Virus record (IMG/VR): IMGVR_UViG_3300025674_000024
Span: 1 to 64,000 of that record
DNA from: a virus
Reading direction: 5' to 3' (one strand)
Length of the DNA stretch: 64,000 nucleotides
Of the stretch, positions 17,701 through 23,984 are shown in pieces (position 1 is the stretch's first letter; the number at the start of each line of letters is the position of its first letter). Both the position numbers and the translations under genes were made by a program. The notes beneath the pieces were generated by a model. That model was not told the origin of the DNA. It made no database searches and saw only the letters and a program-made list of their open reading frames with translations.

Positions 17701-18226
17701 CGAGATCTACTCCGGGGTCATTACAGACAACGTTCTCACCGGGAAGCAGTACGATCGTGAAGCGACCGTTGAACACGTCATCATTACGCCCAGCAAGAAT
17801 CGAGCGGCGCGCCACCTCGATCATCGCTCGGTTCAGTGTAGCGAAAGGCCGTGCGATACCATCGTTCGAAAGATCATCGGATGCCTCGGGAAACTCAGAT
17901 CCGACAAAGATCGCCGTGTCAGCTCCACCAAATAGGGGAGACTGCATTGGCACCCACTGCCCGAGTGCGGGAACGTAGAGATTGAGAGTGCCGTTGCCGG
18001 TGTCGAGCCATTGTTCTCCCGGACCGTATCCCACTTCCGTCGTAGGCGGCTGGGATCCGATGTAGGCGGGGCCGACCTTTGCGATGTCTCCGGTATTCGT
18101 CTCGAAGAAAAGTCCCGGATCATTCTGATTTGTGTTAAGCGCGAGTTCACCGGGCTCGAGATATTGATCAGCGGGGCGGCGGCCTTGGACTGAAGACCTC
18201 TTTAATTGTATACGTTGAGCGCACAT
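14795..18226 (-). CDS. Large tail fibre / adhesin of cyanophage type, 1143 aa
   Basis: The protein opens with the docking module (RIQLKRSSVQGRRPADQYLE, NTNQNDPGLFFETNTG). It then has DDLSNDGIARPFATLNRAMI, continuing as EVARRSI. That segment recalls a conserved region of large fibre-like structural proteins in T4-like cyanophages, where a long beta-solenoid follows. The rest is beta-rich with few lysines, and the C-terminal region (YPRGVQYDLTNPTFNNVYDN) is distinct. I see no hydrolase motif. A host-contact or baseplate-fibre role is inferred. It is the longest of the five docking-module proteins. Confidence 0.75.
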   Translation of the reverse strand: MCAQRIQLKRSSVQGRRPADQYLEPGELALNTNQNDPGLFFETNTGDIAKVGPAYIGSQPPTTEVGYGPGEQWLDTGNGTLNLYVPALGQWVPMQSPLFGGADTAIFVGSEFPEASDDLSNDGIARPFATLNRAMIEVARRSILAGRNDDVFNGRFTIVLLPGENVVCNDPGVDLGFFEQQVAGFAQDQSITQDLIRLFNASEGGLVVPRGTSIIALDLRKTVIRPTYYPFWSRTLFEEDSALIEPRSSILRWTGNSYFTSFCFKDKVSRVSVSGIDAADGDDPAILTSLRPHGFRTLVTTGASSDEIAAADRVTLSYPAGVPQLYDGVHTVSAGDYYAEPLTTYTFRLRDIDTGGVILRNQLPEIGVPGSSPPDFLTLTYPLTTHHRLTCLDFATEEDLNVFYSKVQRAFSLQDFAGTVNNAEVAPGETTIVAQLPAVPDDTVDRVKNASPYIFNCSTRSDYGLCGGLVDGAKVNGFKSALFCNYTVVSLQNDPDVYEVYNATEKTWVSLKTAYAASKGIPVADVTSEDAIDYLLSTVKVSDIRFYYRTAFDSPDDKSSGLPDDVSDTRHYAVKATNSAFSQIVASFAIGVSVNYWAKNGGTISVTNANSNFGGIALRAEGFAGIGTSGGSEDPDKGFTIQGIRRPAAITKQMVLDTNNTKRIFVNARISAITDTTISFDTELDTRAILPYTFRQGSYVWIEDYDTGTTYKAQLSTVGNPLSSDSLTLTTETAGNEIYAAVNSGVPLTRLSLMYIRRFVDPRPPIDRNYSLWVNNTSQSHRPPEIGFILRLAEKPGAGVADLLKIGSQLDPGQTGGWNHLFSVTDTRTSSEGNNPNGSEPLIVPTQGSQNYYVTLSSADGFKPWLPQGNNGFDTTNVEFNYPRGAYASYEERLFYASFNDEAQEEYKPDPVENKSAWLRSKNYEYCQPVTDTWIGSDSVANTQDPTDSYPQLSCYPRGVQYDLTNPTFNNVYDNDDGTTTLGLISGGSSLADATIYDPWWHPTKAAMTRLLVLLGFSYEQVEAMLVPQLWTSRNLSVTAMENVGPNGYAHYTGTWPVEFNRPSTIRCGNHTWEWAGYYTYAKGLPRYQTSQLSLRERFDAMSMEVWGGVIYATGQDERGEFLITGKTVAGGTGTTLLRTEVT

Positions 18227-18266
18227 AATGGATTTGCTGAAGAGCTTAGGATAAGTGTGGGACTTA

Positions 18267-18851
18267 TCAGAATTGTTTTCTTCTCGATTGTTTGAATTCT
18301 AGAGAAGAGCGATCCTTTCTTTTTAGAGCCGGAGGAGTTAATCCAGTTGTATCATCACCGGGGTACACTCTGACTCTTTTACCGCTGGCATCCTTCCAAA
18401 CGGAATAGCCGAAGTTTGTTTCTCTAATTGAGGGATTGCCAAGTTTCCATCCTTCAGGCGGCTGTTGACCTGCTAAGATTCTACGTGTTTCTAACGTCTC
18501 CGGATGATAGTAAAACTTGCTCCCTTTGTTTATCCTACCCTTAGTATTTCCTTTGGCTTTAGTCGCTATCTTAGCCCGAGCCTCTAGAGACTTCTTAGCT
18601 CGACTTGGCGGGGCATTTCCAAGTTGGGAGTTAGGTGATAAGTTTAAGCAGAGAGGAGTATCCCAATAGAAGTCTAGGTAAAACTGTTCTTCTGTTCTAT
18701 TCGGGTCATCGTGTTCGAGACCTATTAGCCAAAACGTATCAGCACTTATTCTTTGTGTCTTTTCGTGAGTCGCTAGTCTTCTGGAAAGATCTTTTGTTGA
18801 ACCGATGTAAAACTTTTTTGTTCTGAGATCGACTCCGCAGTATTCTTGCAT
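18267..18851 (-). CDS. GIY-YIG homing endonuclease
   Basis: The N-terminus MQEYCGVDLRTKKFYIGSTK then DLSRRLATHEK is a GIY-YIG core in which the first tripeptide is replaced by YCG, while YIGS, the following Arg and the His are kept. Residues 80-194 are basic, with repeats of the K-x-R-x-N/G type and an HPETLETRRI segment. The gene overlaps the small upstream gene by 79 bp, unusual here, and may have landed on that gene's 3' end. It is probably a mobile nuclease. Activity is uncertain because the GIY triplet is altered. Confidence 0.75.
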   Translation of the reverse strand: MQEYCGVDLRTKKFYIGSTKDLSRRLATHEKTQRISADTFWLIGLEHDDPNRTEEQFYLDFYWDTPLCLNLSPNSQLGNAPPSRAKKSLEARAKIATKAKGNTKGRINKGSKFYYHPETLETRRILAGQQPPEGWKLGNPSIRETNFGYSVWKDASGKRVRVYPGDDTTGLTPPALKRKDRSSLEFKQSRRKQF

Positions 18852-18955
18852 GGTGCTTCTCCGCTATCAGCAAACTCCCAGCCTATGTCTTCCCCGACCT
18901 CATAACGAGAGTCATTCTTCCACTCCTCGAAGGCTTCCTGGAACGACTTGGGCAC
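18773..18955 (-). CDS. Small acidic protein, 60 aa, GTG start
   Basis: The frame starts at a GTG preceded by AGGAGG at 8 nt and encodes MPKSFQEAFEEWKNDSRYEV, then a stretch of acidic residues. The second half runs inside the GIY-YIG gene in another frame and looks less protein-like. The original gene may therefore have been truncated by that insertion. The Shine-Dalgarno lies in a hairpin (18962-18978). The function is unknown. Confidence 0.5.
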   Translation of the reverse strand: MPKSFQEAFEEWKNDSRYEVGEDIGWEFADSGEAPCKNTAESISEQKSFTSVQQKIFPED

Positions 18956-18961
18956 GGTGAG

Positions 18962-18978
18962 ACCTCCTACAAAAGGAG
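18962..18978 (-). promoter_or_regulatory. Hairpin sequestering a strong Shine-Dalgarno
   Basis: On the minus strand CCTCC pairs with GGAGG around TTTTGTA, burying the AGGAGG that serves the GTG at 18955. A second small hairpin (GATGG/CCATC) lies just before it. A GCGGTAAAATC motif (19020-19027) lies upstream. This may be a translational switch, or simply a weak terminator. Confidence 0.4.
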
Positions 18979-19046
18979 GGAGGATGGCGTGTTACCATCT
19001 CTCCCCGGGTGTGGTTAGATTTTACCGCAGATGATGAATGAGCGAA

Positions 19047-20060
19047 TCACTTCTTAGCTTTCTTCCAGAGGTCCGAGTCCGCTTTGCGAGCTTTCCCGGC
19101 GCCCGTGATGAAAGAGTTCACTCTGGCATGAGCCCATTGCTGCGGAGAGACTCCCGGCCGGTGTCCAGTCCTCCAAGCAGCCATGCCTCTCTCGAAGACT
19201 TGCTTAAGGATGCCGTAAGAGATGCCAGACTTCTTAGCCTTCTCTCTCAGAGACTTTTCGGAACCACCCTCCTTCATATCCTCAGAGTCGTTACCGTACA
19301 TCTTCTCGTACGCTTCGGTGGCTTTGGACTTAGGCATGGACTCGCCCTTTCTTTTCTTCCGGGCTTTGTACTTCTTGTCCGACTCCCAGTCCTCGTACAC
19401 CTCCTTAGCTGACGACCCAGGCTTCTTAGCCTTAGCCATCGTCTCCTTGATCTCTCGCTTAGCGATCTTTTGCTCTTCCTGAGTCAGCCCCTTCTTATAC
19501 TCGCGGGGCAGAGGCTTTTTTGACTCGGCGTACTCTCCCCCCTCGTCCTCAATCTCAACCTCAATACCGTCTCCGTAGAGAGCGTTATCTGCTACGGCGG
19601 AAAGATAGTCTGCGGCCATGGTGATCTTATCGACCATCCATTGCTCCATCTCGACTTCCCCGCCCGACATCATCGCCAACTCGATGGCTTTCTCGATGTC
19701 GGAGAGGCGGCCGTGCATCACTCGGAGGCGCGTGCGGACCATGTCTATGACCTCCGCCTCGCTGAATGTAGGAGTGGGGTACCCGATGGCCATGGCACGA
19801 CGGCGACATGACCTGCATCCGCACCCGGGACCGCAGCCACAACCATCACCAAAGTCTGCCTTGCTCTTAAGCGCAGTCATCAGATCATTGGCTGCTTCCT
19901 CGTAGGATTTGTCCTTAGGCTGCCCACACATGGAGAGAGCGATGGCTATAGCCTGCTTTTGGTTCTTGACGACTTTGCCGTCTTCACCCGAGTGGAGCTT
20001 TCCGGCCTTCCACTCTCTCATCACATCCCGGACGCACCCGGGACCCTTTCGTACCGGCAT
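19047..20060 (-). CDS. DUF6496/DUF5824-type multi-domain phage protein
   Basis: The 337-residue protein has an N-terminal segment (CVRDVMREWKAGKLHSG, then GKVVKNQKQAIAIALS) of the DUF6496 kind. A cysteine cluster CGCGPGCGCRSC follows near residue 80. A helical middle and a Lys/Glu linker lead to a C-terminal DUF5824-like domain (KAKKSGISYGILKQVFERGM, AAWRTGHRPGVSPQQW, ARVNSFITGAGKA). I know these domains as frequent companions of phage structural and packaging proteins, but their biochemical role is not established. The C-rich cluster could bind metal. One base overlaps the upstream gene. Confidence 0.75.
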   Translation of the reverse strand: MPVRKGPGCVRDVMREWKAGKLHSGEDGKVVKNQKQAIAIALSMCGQPKDKSYEEAANDLMTALKSKADFGDGCGCGPGCGCRSCRRRAMAIGYPTPTFSEAEVIDMVRTRLRVMHGRLSDIEKAIELAMMSGGEVEMEQWMVDKITMAADYLSAVADNALYGDGIEVEIEDEGGEYAESKKPLPREYKKGLTQEEQKIAKREIKETMAKAKKPGSSAKEVYEDWESDKKYKARKKRKGESMPKSKATEAYEKMYGNDSEDMKEGGSEKSLREKAKKSGISYGILKQVFERGMAAWRTGHRPGVSPQQWAHARVNSFITGAGKARKADSDLWKKAKK

Positions 20061-20377
20061 TAGCTGCGCTCCTTATTGTACATAAGCATGTTTTTGATGG
20101 AGTCCACCTGCTCTACGAGGTAGTCCATCTTCTTAGCTCCGTCACTCATGCGAGCGACAAACTCCTCCCGGAGAACAAACTCCTTCGGGAGATTGACCTC
20201 GAGGGCTTTCAAGTCCCTTTCAACCTTTTCAATGTCTTTCTCGTTCTTATCAACCATCTCAGCGATCTGGTTGAAGCGACGGTCGATAAGCTTCCCATTA
20301 CGTTCGGAGGCCCAACCGGCCGCACCAAAGATGGCGAAGACGATTGGGACAACGATACCGCTGATCATCTCGATCAC
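20060..20377 (-). CDS. Membrane-anchored coiled-coil protein (spanin/holin-like?)
   Basis: With the GTG start at 20377 the 105-residue protein has one N-terminal transmembrane helix (ISGIVVPIVFAIFGAAGWAS). A long heptad-patterned helix follows (NQIAEMVDKNEKDIEKVERD). This signal-anchor plus coiled-coil layout is shared by inner-membrane spanins and some XhlA-like proteins, so a lysis accessory role is possible but unproved. An ATG at 20368 is an alternative start. It follows another membrane protein by 10 bp. Confidence 0.6.
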   Translation of the reverse strand: MIEMISGIVVPIVFAIFGAAGWASERNGKLIDRRFNQIAEMVDKNEKDIEKVERDLKALEVNLPKEFVLREEFVARMSDGAKKMDYLVEQVDSIKNMLMYNKERS

Positions 20378-20387
20378 GGCTACCCCA

Positions 20388-20849
20388 TCAGAAGAACTTG
20401 AAGCCGCTGGAAAGGATGAGAGGAGCAGAGGCCTTAGCGATGTCAATCACCTTGTCCTTGCTCACGCCCTCTTCCATCTTCAGCACGAGCTCAGCGATTT
20501 CCAGTGATTTGCGGCCTTCGGGTGTGTTAGCGTCAAGCTTCTTCGACTTGGCGACGTCTGGGAGGAACTTCTCTTTGGCCATCTGCACAGCGGCCTGCAC
20601 CTCTTCGTTTGTCAGAGCGCCGTCACCCACCGAGTCAAAGGCGAGTTCGAGCACGGTGTCGATGGTGCTTCCGTCCCAACCGGAGTAGTACTTATCCAGG
20701 AGAGGGTCAACAACGTCGTACACCTTACCCAGGAGGGGAGCGTACTTACGAGCGTTGACTTTCTCCAAGAGGACTTTGGCGCCCATGGTGGCAACGCCGA
20801 TGATAACCCCTGCAATCGCGGGGTAAAGTGCTTCGATAAATGTTGGCAT
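20388..20849 (-). CDS. Membrane protein with EF-hand-like region
   Basis: The start ATG (20849) has GGAGG 6 nt upstream. The 153-residue protein begins with a hydrophobic helix (ALYPAIAGVIIGVATMGAKV). Then come a soluble helical region with GDGALTNEEVQAA, resembling half of an EF-hand, and a further amphipathic C-terminus. One N-terminal transmembrane segment next to a second membrane protein suggests a lysis or membrane-remodelling pair. No lysin gene is visible nearby. The function is not identified. Confidence 0.6.
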   Translation of the reverse strand: MPTFIEALYPAIAGVIIGVATMGAKVLLEKVNARKYAPLLGKVYDVVDPLLDKYYSGWDGSTIDTVLELAFDSVGDGALTNEEVQAAVQMAKEKFLPDVAKSKKLDANTPEGRKSLEIAELVLKMEEGVSKDKVIDIAKASAPLILSSGFKFF

Positions 20850-20863
20850 TGTGACCTCCAAGA

Positions 20864-21349
20864 TCACTCGGGTAGACCGGACTTGCCGGCTTTAAGACGA
20901 TCGCGAACGCTCTTGGGAAGCCCTCTCTCCCAACCAAACTTCTTCGCGATCGAAATAATCTTGCGCATCACGGTGTCCGGATTTTTCGCTCTACCAACGG
21001 ATGACCAAGCCGCGGAGACGTCTCCGGGAGATGCAATCGGGAATGACATATCCGGACCGGCAAAACCTCCTTTCATCTCACCTTCCGACAGCGACTTTCG
21101 CATATCGGACGACCACTCACGATGAGAGACACCGTATGTATCCTCCTGATAGGAGATTTTGTTTTGTCGCGCCATGTCCATTCTTTGGCGACGACGGCCC
21201 ATGATTTCCTTCATGATATCATCACCGACGAGATACTCATTACGATCTCGCGGGATAAGGGCTTCAACTTTAGCCCGACGACGCTTATTCGCCTCGAGCT
21301 TACTCATGGCGACATTGTCGCCGATCAATGTGTCACGCAGATTCATCAT
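20864..21349 (-). CDS. DUF6582-domain protein
   Basis: Starting at the first of two ATGs (21349) with AGGAGG at 9 nt, the 161-residue protein has a basic helical N-terminus. Its C-terminus has FAGPDMSFPIASPGDVSAAW, then RAKNPDTVMRKIISIAKKFG and W. I recognise this as the DUF6582 pattern (F-AGPD-SFP...AW...IA...GW), often fused to phage head proteins. The first 17 bp overlap the acidic gene upstream. It may interact with capsid or scaffold; that is inferred from associations of the family only. Confidence 0.75.
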   Translation of the reverse strand: MMNLRDTLIGDNVAMSKLEANKRRRAKVEALIPRDRNEYLVGDDIMKEIMGRRRQRMDMARQNKISYQEDTYGVSHREWSSDMRKSLSEGEMKGGFAGPDMSFPIASPGDVSAAWSSVGRAKNPDTVMRKIISIAKKFGWERGLPKSVRDRLKAGKSGLPE

Positions 21350-22043
21350 CGGAGTCAACCTCCTCCTCTTCTTCAATTGGGTCTTCTTCGGAGTCGGTTT
21401 CCTCGACGGCCTCAGTTGGTTCCTCTTCTTCGTCCTCTGCTTCCGCTTCCTCCTCATCTCCCTCGAGAGTCAGGTTAGCGGACAGAGAGGCGAGTTCTTC
21501 CTTGAGAGCTGCGATCTTCTCCGCCACGGAGATGGCATCATCACCCTTTTCCTCATCACCCTCTTCCTCCTCATCGTCAGACTCTTCCTCGTCCTCACTC
21601 TCCTCATCTTCCTCGGACTCCGTTAGGATCTCGTCAAGAAGAGCATCGAGCTCCTCGTCTGTAAGATCACCGATTTTGTCCTCCTCCTCATCCTCTCCTT
21701 CCTCCTCAACCATCTGAGCGGCGAGAGCTAGGAGCTCCTCGTCGGAAAGGTCGGAGAGGTCGATGTCTTCCTCGATCTCATCCTCGTTCTCAGAACGGAG
21801 AGCGGAGAGAAGGTCTTCCTGACTCTGCTTGGTGTCCATGTAGTCTCCCTTTCCGTCGGGATACTTCCACAGACCCGTCTTGTCGAGCCAGTCCGCTTTG
21901 AAGGGTGCGGTCTCCAACCCGAGTGTGTCACTACCGATCTTAACACCGGCGGTTTCCACATCCTCAGCTTGGGAGAGTTGGTTAGAGTAGGCTTCCCTCA
22001 GTTGGTCGTAGGCCTCCTGAGAGAATTGACCGAAGCCTGACAT
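21333..22043 (-). CDS. Highly acidic Glu/Asp-rich protein
   Basis: The 236-residue product has a normal N-terminal ~75 residues (FSQEAYDQLREAYSNQLSQA, WLDKTGLWKYPDGKGDYMD). An extremely acidic remainder of long Glu/Asp runs follows, with helical islands (DLSDLSDEELLALAAQMVEE and AEKIAALKEELASLSANLT). Such proteins may mimic DNA, act as scaffold or fill the capsid; none of these is demonstrated. It has a GGGTAAAAC motif 26 nt upstream and immediately precedes (in transcription) the DUF6582 gene. Confidence 0.75.
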   Translation of the reverse strand: MSGFGQFSQEAYDQLREAYSNQLSQAEDVETAGVKIGSDTLGLETAPFKADWLDKTGLWKYPDGKGDYMDTKQSQEDLLSALRSENEDEIEEDIDLSDLSDEELLALAAQMVEEEGEDEEEDKIGDLTDEELDALLDEILTESEEDEESEDEEESDDEEEEGDEEKGDDAISVAEKIAALKEELASLSANLTLEGDEEEAEAEDEEEEPTEAVEETDSEEDPIEEEEEVDSDDESA

Positions 22044-22069
22044 GTCGTTGTCCTAGACGTACCTGAGTG

Positions 22070-22077
22070 TTTTACCC
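22070..22077 (-). promoter_or_regulatory. Putative phage promoter element GGGTAAAA
   Basis: On the minus strand GGCTGGGTAAAACACTC lies 26 nt before the ATG of the acidic protein gene, in the short gap after the 53-aa gene. Confidence 0.5.
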
Positions 22078-22101
22078 AGCCAGTTTGGACATTGTCATTC
22101 C

Positions 22102-22263
22102 TTAGAGGTAGGCTGCGGCGAGAGCTTCTTCTTTCGTGACCTGCCCGCGGCGCTGCATCTCCTCGGCGAGGTCCAAGAGACGCTCGGCCTCTTCGTTCTT
22201 GCCTTGGAAGATGAGTTCCTTACGCTTAGCAATAAGGTCGAAGTACTTTGATTTGGATGCCAT
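22102..22263 (-). CDS. Small helical protein, 53 aa
   Basis: A short frame from ATG 22261-22263 encodes MASKSKYFDLIAKRKELIFQ and then GKNEEAERLLDLAEEMQRRG, an amphipathic helix-turn-helix hairpin ending AAAYL. It begins 2 bp after the kinase stop and has no rival frame, so I consider it real. The function is unknown. Confidence 0.65.
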   Translation of the reverse strand: MASKSKYFDLIAKRKELIFQGKNEEAERLLDLAEEMQRRGQVTKEEALAAAYL

Positions 22264-22265
22264 GA

Positions 22266-23981
22266 TTAGATCCCGTCGTAAAGTTCGTTGATGTACCGTT
22301 CTGCGTCTTGGTCAGTCATCCTACCAAAGATCCTGTTAATTCCGTCCATGGAAGTGCGGATCTCCGCATTGACTCTGACTCCGAAGTCTTCCTCCATCTT
22401 GTCTCTCACTTTCTGAGAGTTGGACACGAAGCGTTGGACAGAGCGAGTGTTGTAGTCCTTAACCCGCATACGGTCCGCTTGCCAGTCACGGCCATTGGTC
22501 GTTCCGAGAGCCTCAATGAGAGCTGCTTTAGGACTAGTCTGAGCGAGACCGAAGTCCACGAGCCCGCCCTTGCCAGTGCTCTTATCGTAGAAGAAGTTCC
22601 CGCCGTGCATGTCGTTGTGAGCGACGCCGCGAGTGTGGATCGCTTTGCGTACGCGGAGATACTCGTCAGTCGCCGCTTCTTTCTCCTTAGAAGTCATCTG
22701 CCAGCGTTGGTCACCGTACGGCTCTCCCGCCATGCGAGACATACCAAGGTAGCCCGAGGCTTCCTTTACGTGACCACCTAAACCCCCCATCACTATCTTA
22801 GCCTTCCCAGAGACCGTGGCTCCGTGTAGAGTTGGCGTCACACCGCTTCCCTCAAGCTTTTTGATTGCAGCGGCTTCAAACTCTCCAATCTTCCCTTGCT
22901 TCGTGACTCCCGGAGGAGGACCCTCGGTCAGCTTCACTCGACCCATAGCGCCTTGGCCGATGAGCTGTCCTGGACCAGACATGTCTTTCTTCGGGTCATA
23001 ACCTTTAATTCCTTGCGGGATGTCAAAGCTTGTCTTCTCACCCACAGCTTTACCTCTTTTCGCTCTCCCTCCAGCACCCTTGGGAAAAGCACTGCTAGAC
23101 ACGCCTCTTTTACGAAGCTCACCTTCCACTCTCTTTCGCTGGTAAGCGTTAAGCTTCTCCTCCTTAAGGATTCGCATAAGCTCGGGAGTACGAGCGCCCT
23201 GGAGAAGCTTCTTGTTAACAACCATCGCTTTCTTAGGCGGGAGTGTTGAAAGTTTAGCAGCGGCTTTAGCGGCTTTAGCTTTGGTAACATCACCTGCTCG
23301 AGCTATCTTTTTAAGATCCTGCTGCATCGCTCTTTCAATGGAGCCGTAGAGTTTCTTCGCTACAGGATCCTTGGCTTCTTCCTTGGCCTTGCGAACTCGA
23401 GCCAAGCCCTTTTGCATTTCTTGAATCTTATTCTCTATGGCCAGTGTCCCTTCACCCTTAGGCTTAGGGGGAGTAGGGGGCGCCTCTCCCAGCACTCTCC
23501 TCACCATCTCTCGGCGAGCGGCGAGACCGCGAGACCCGGCCGCGAGCTGTTCACGCTCGAGAGACCGCTTTCCAAGCTCTTCCAGCGGACGGTCCTTGGG
23601 CTTTTGCTGTTGATCCTCGTCCTTAGGCTTTAACCTCTCTCCGAGGCGACGAGCGGCGGACTTAAGCGGAGCACCTTTCTTAACGATCTTGGCACCGTAC
23701 TTCTCACGGACCGCATCCGCTACGGACTTCACATCTGCTTGCTTCAGGCCTCTTTCCTTGGCCTTCTTCGCGATTGCGGGCATGCCCTCTCCGGGCTTCA
23801 CAGAGATAGGAGTTCCTTTGCGGCATTGTCCCTGAGTGCCGTACACGCTTCCATCGCGACGTTGGCACAGTTGCGCAAACTCGAAAGAGTCGTACTCTCC
23901 CTCGCTGAATTCTTCTACGAGAGAGTCTTTAACATACGAAAGAAGTTCTTCGTCGAACTCCCCGTGTTGCGAAAGCTTCAT
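22266..23981 (-). CDS. Tagged protein kinase, putative injected effector
   Basis: The 571-residue protein has the shared two-cysteine tag at residues 39-56 (CQRRDGSVYGTQGQCRKG). It then has a helical module shared with the 26116-27885 protein (PGEGMP...VREKYGAK). After a long basic linker comes a protein-kinase-like domain: Gly-rich loop GQGAMGRV (342-349), catalytic HNDMHGGN (455-462) and DFG (476-478). The catalytic Asp, Asn and DFG are intact. The ATP-binding lysine is not obvious. It probably phosphorylates host targets. The shared tag suggests packaging in the virion, as with other phage-delivered modifiers, but this is inference. It follows the duplicated tag protein by 3 bp. Confidence 0.75.
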   Translation of the reverse strand: MKLSQHGEFDEELLSYVKDSLVEEFSEGEYDSFEFAQLCQRRDGSVYGTQGQCRKGTPISVKPGEGMPAIAKKAKERGLKQADVKSVADAVREKYGAKIVKKGAPLKSAARRLGERLKPKDEDQQQKPKDRPLEELGKRSLEREQLAAGSRGLAARREMVRRVLGEAPPTPPKPKGEGTLAIENKIQEMQKGLARVRKAKEEAKDPVAKKLYGSIERAMQQDLKKIARAGDVTKAKAAKAAAKLSTLPPKKAMVVNKKLLQGARTPELMRILKEEKLNAYQRKRVEGELRKRGVSSSAFPKGAGGRAKRGKAVGEKTSFDIPQGIKGYDPKKDMSGPGQLIGQGAMGRVKLTEGPPPGVTKQGKIGEFEAAAIKKLEGSGVTPTLHGATVSGKAKIVMGGLGGHVKEASGYLGMSRMAGEPYGDQRWQMTSKEKEAATDEYLRVRKAIHTRGVAHNDMHGGNFFYDKSTGKGGLVDFGLAQTSPKAALIEALGTTNGRDWQADRMRVKDYNTRSVQRFVSNSQKVRDKMEEDFGVRVNAEIRTSMDGINRIFGRMTDQDAERYINELYDGI

Positions 23982-23984
23982 GAG

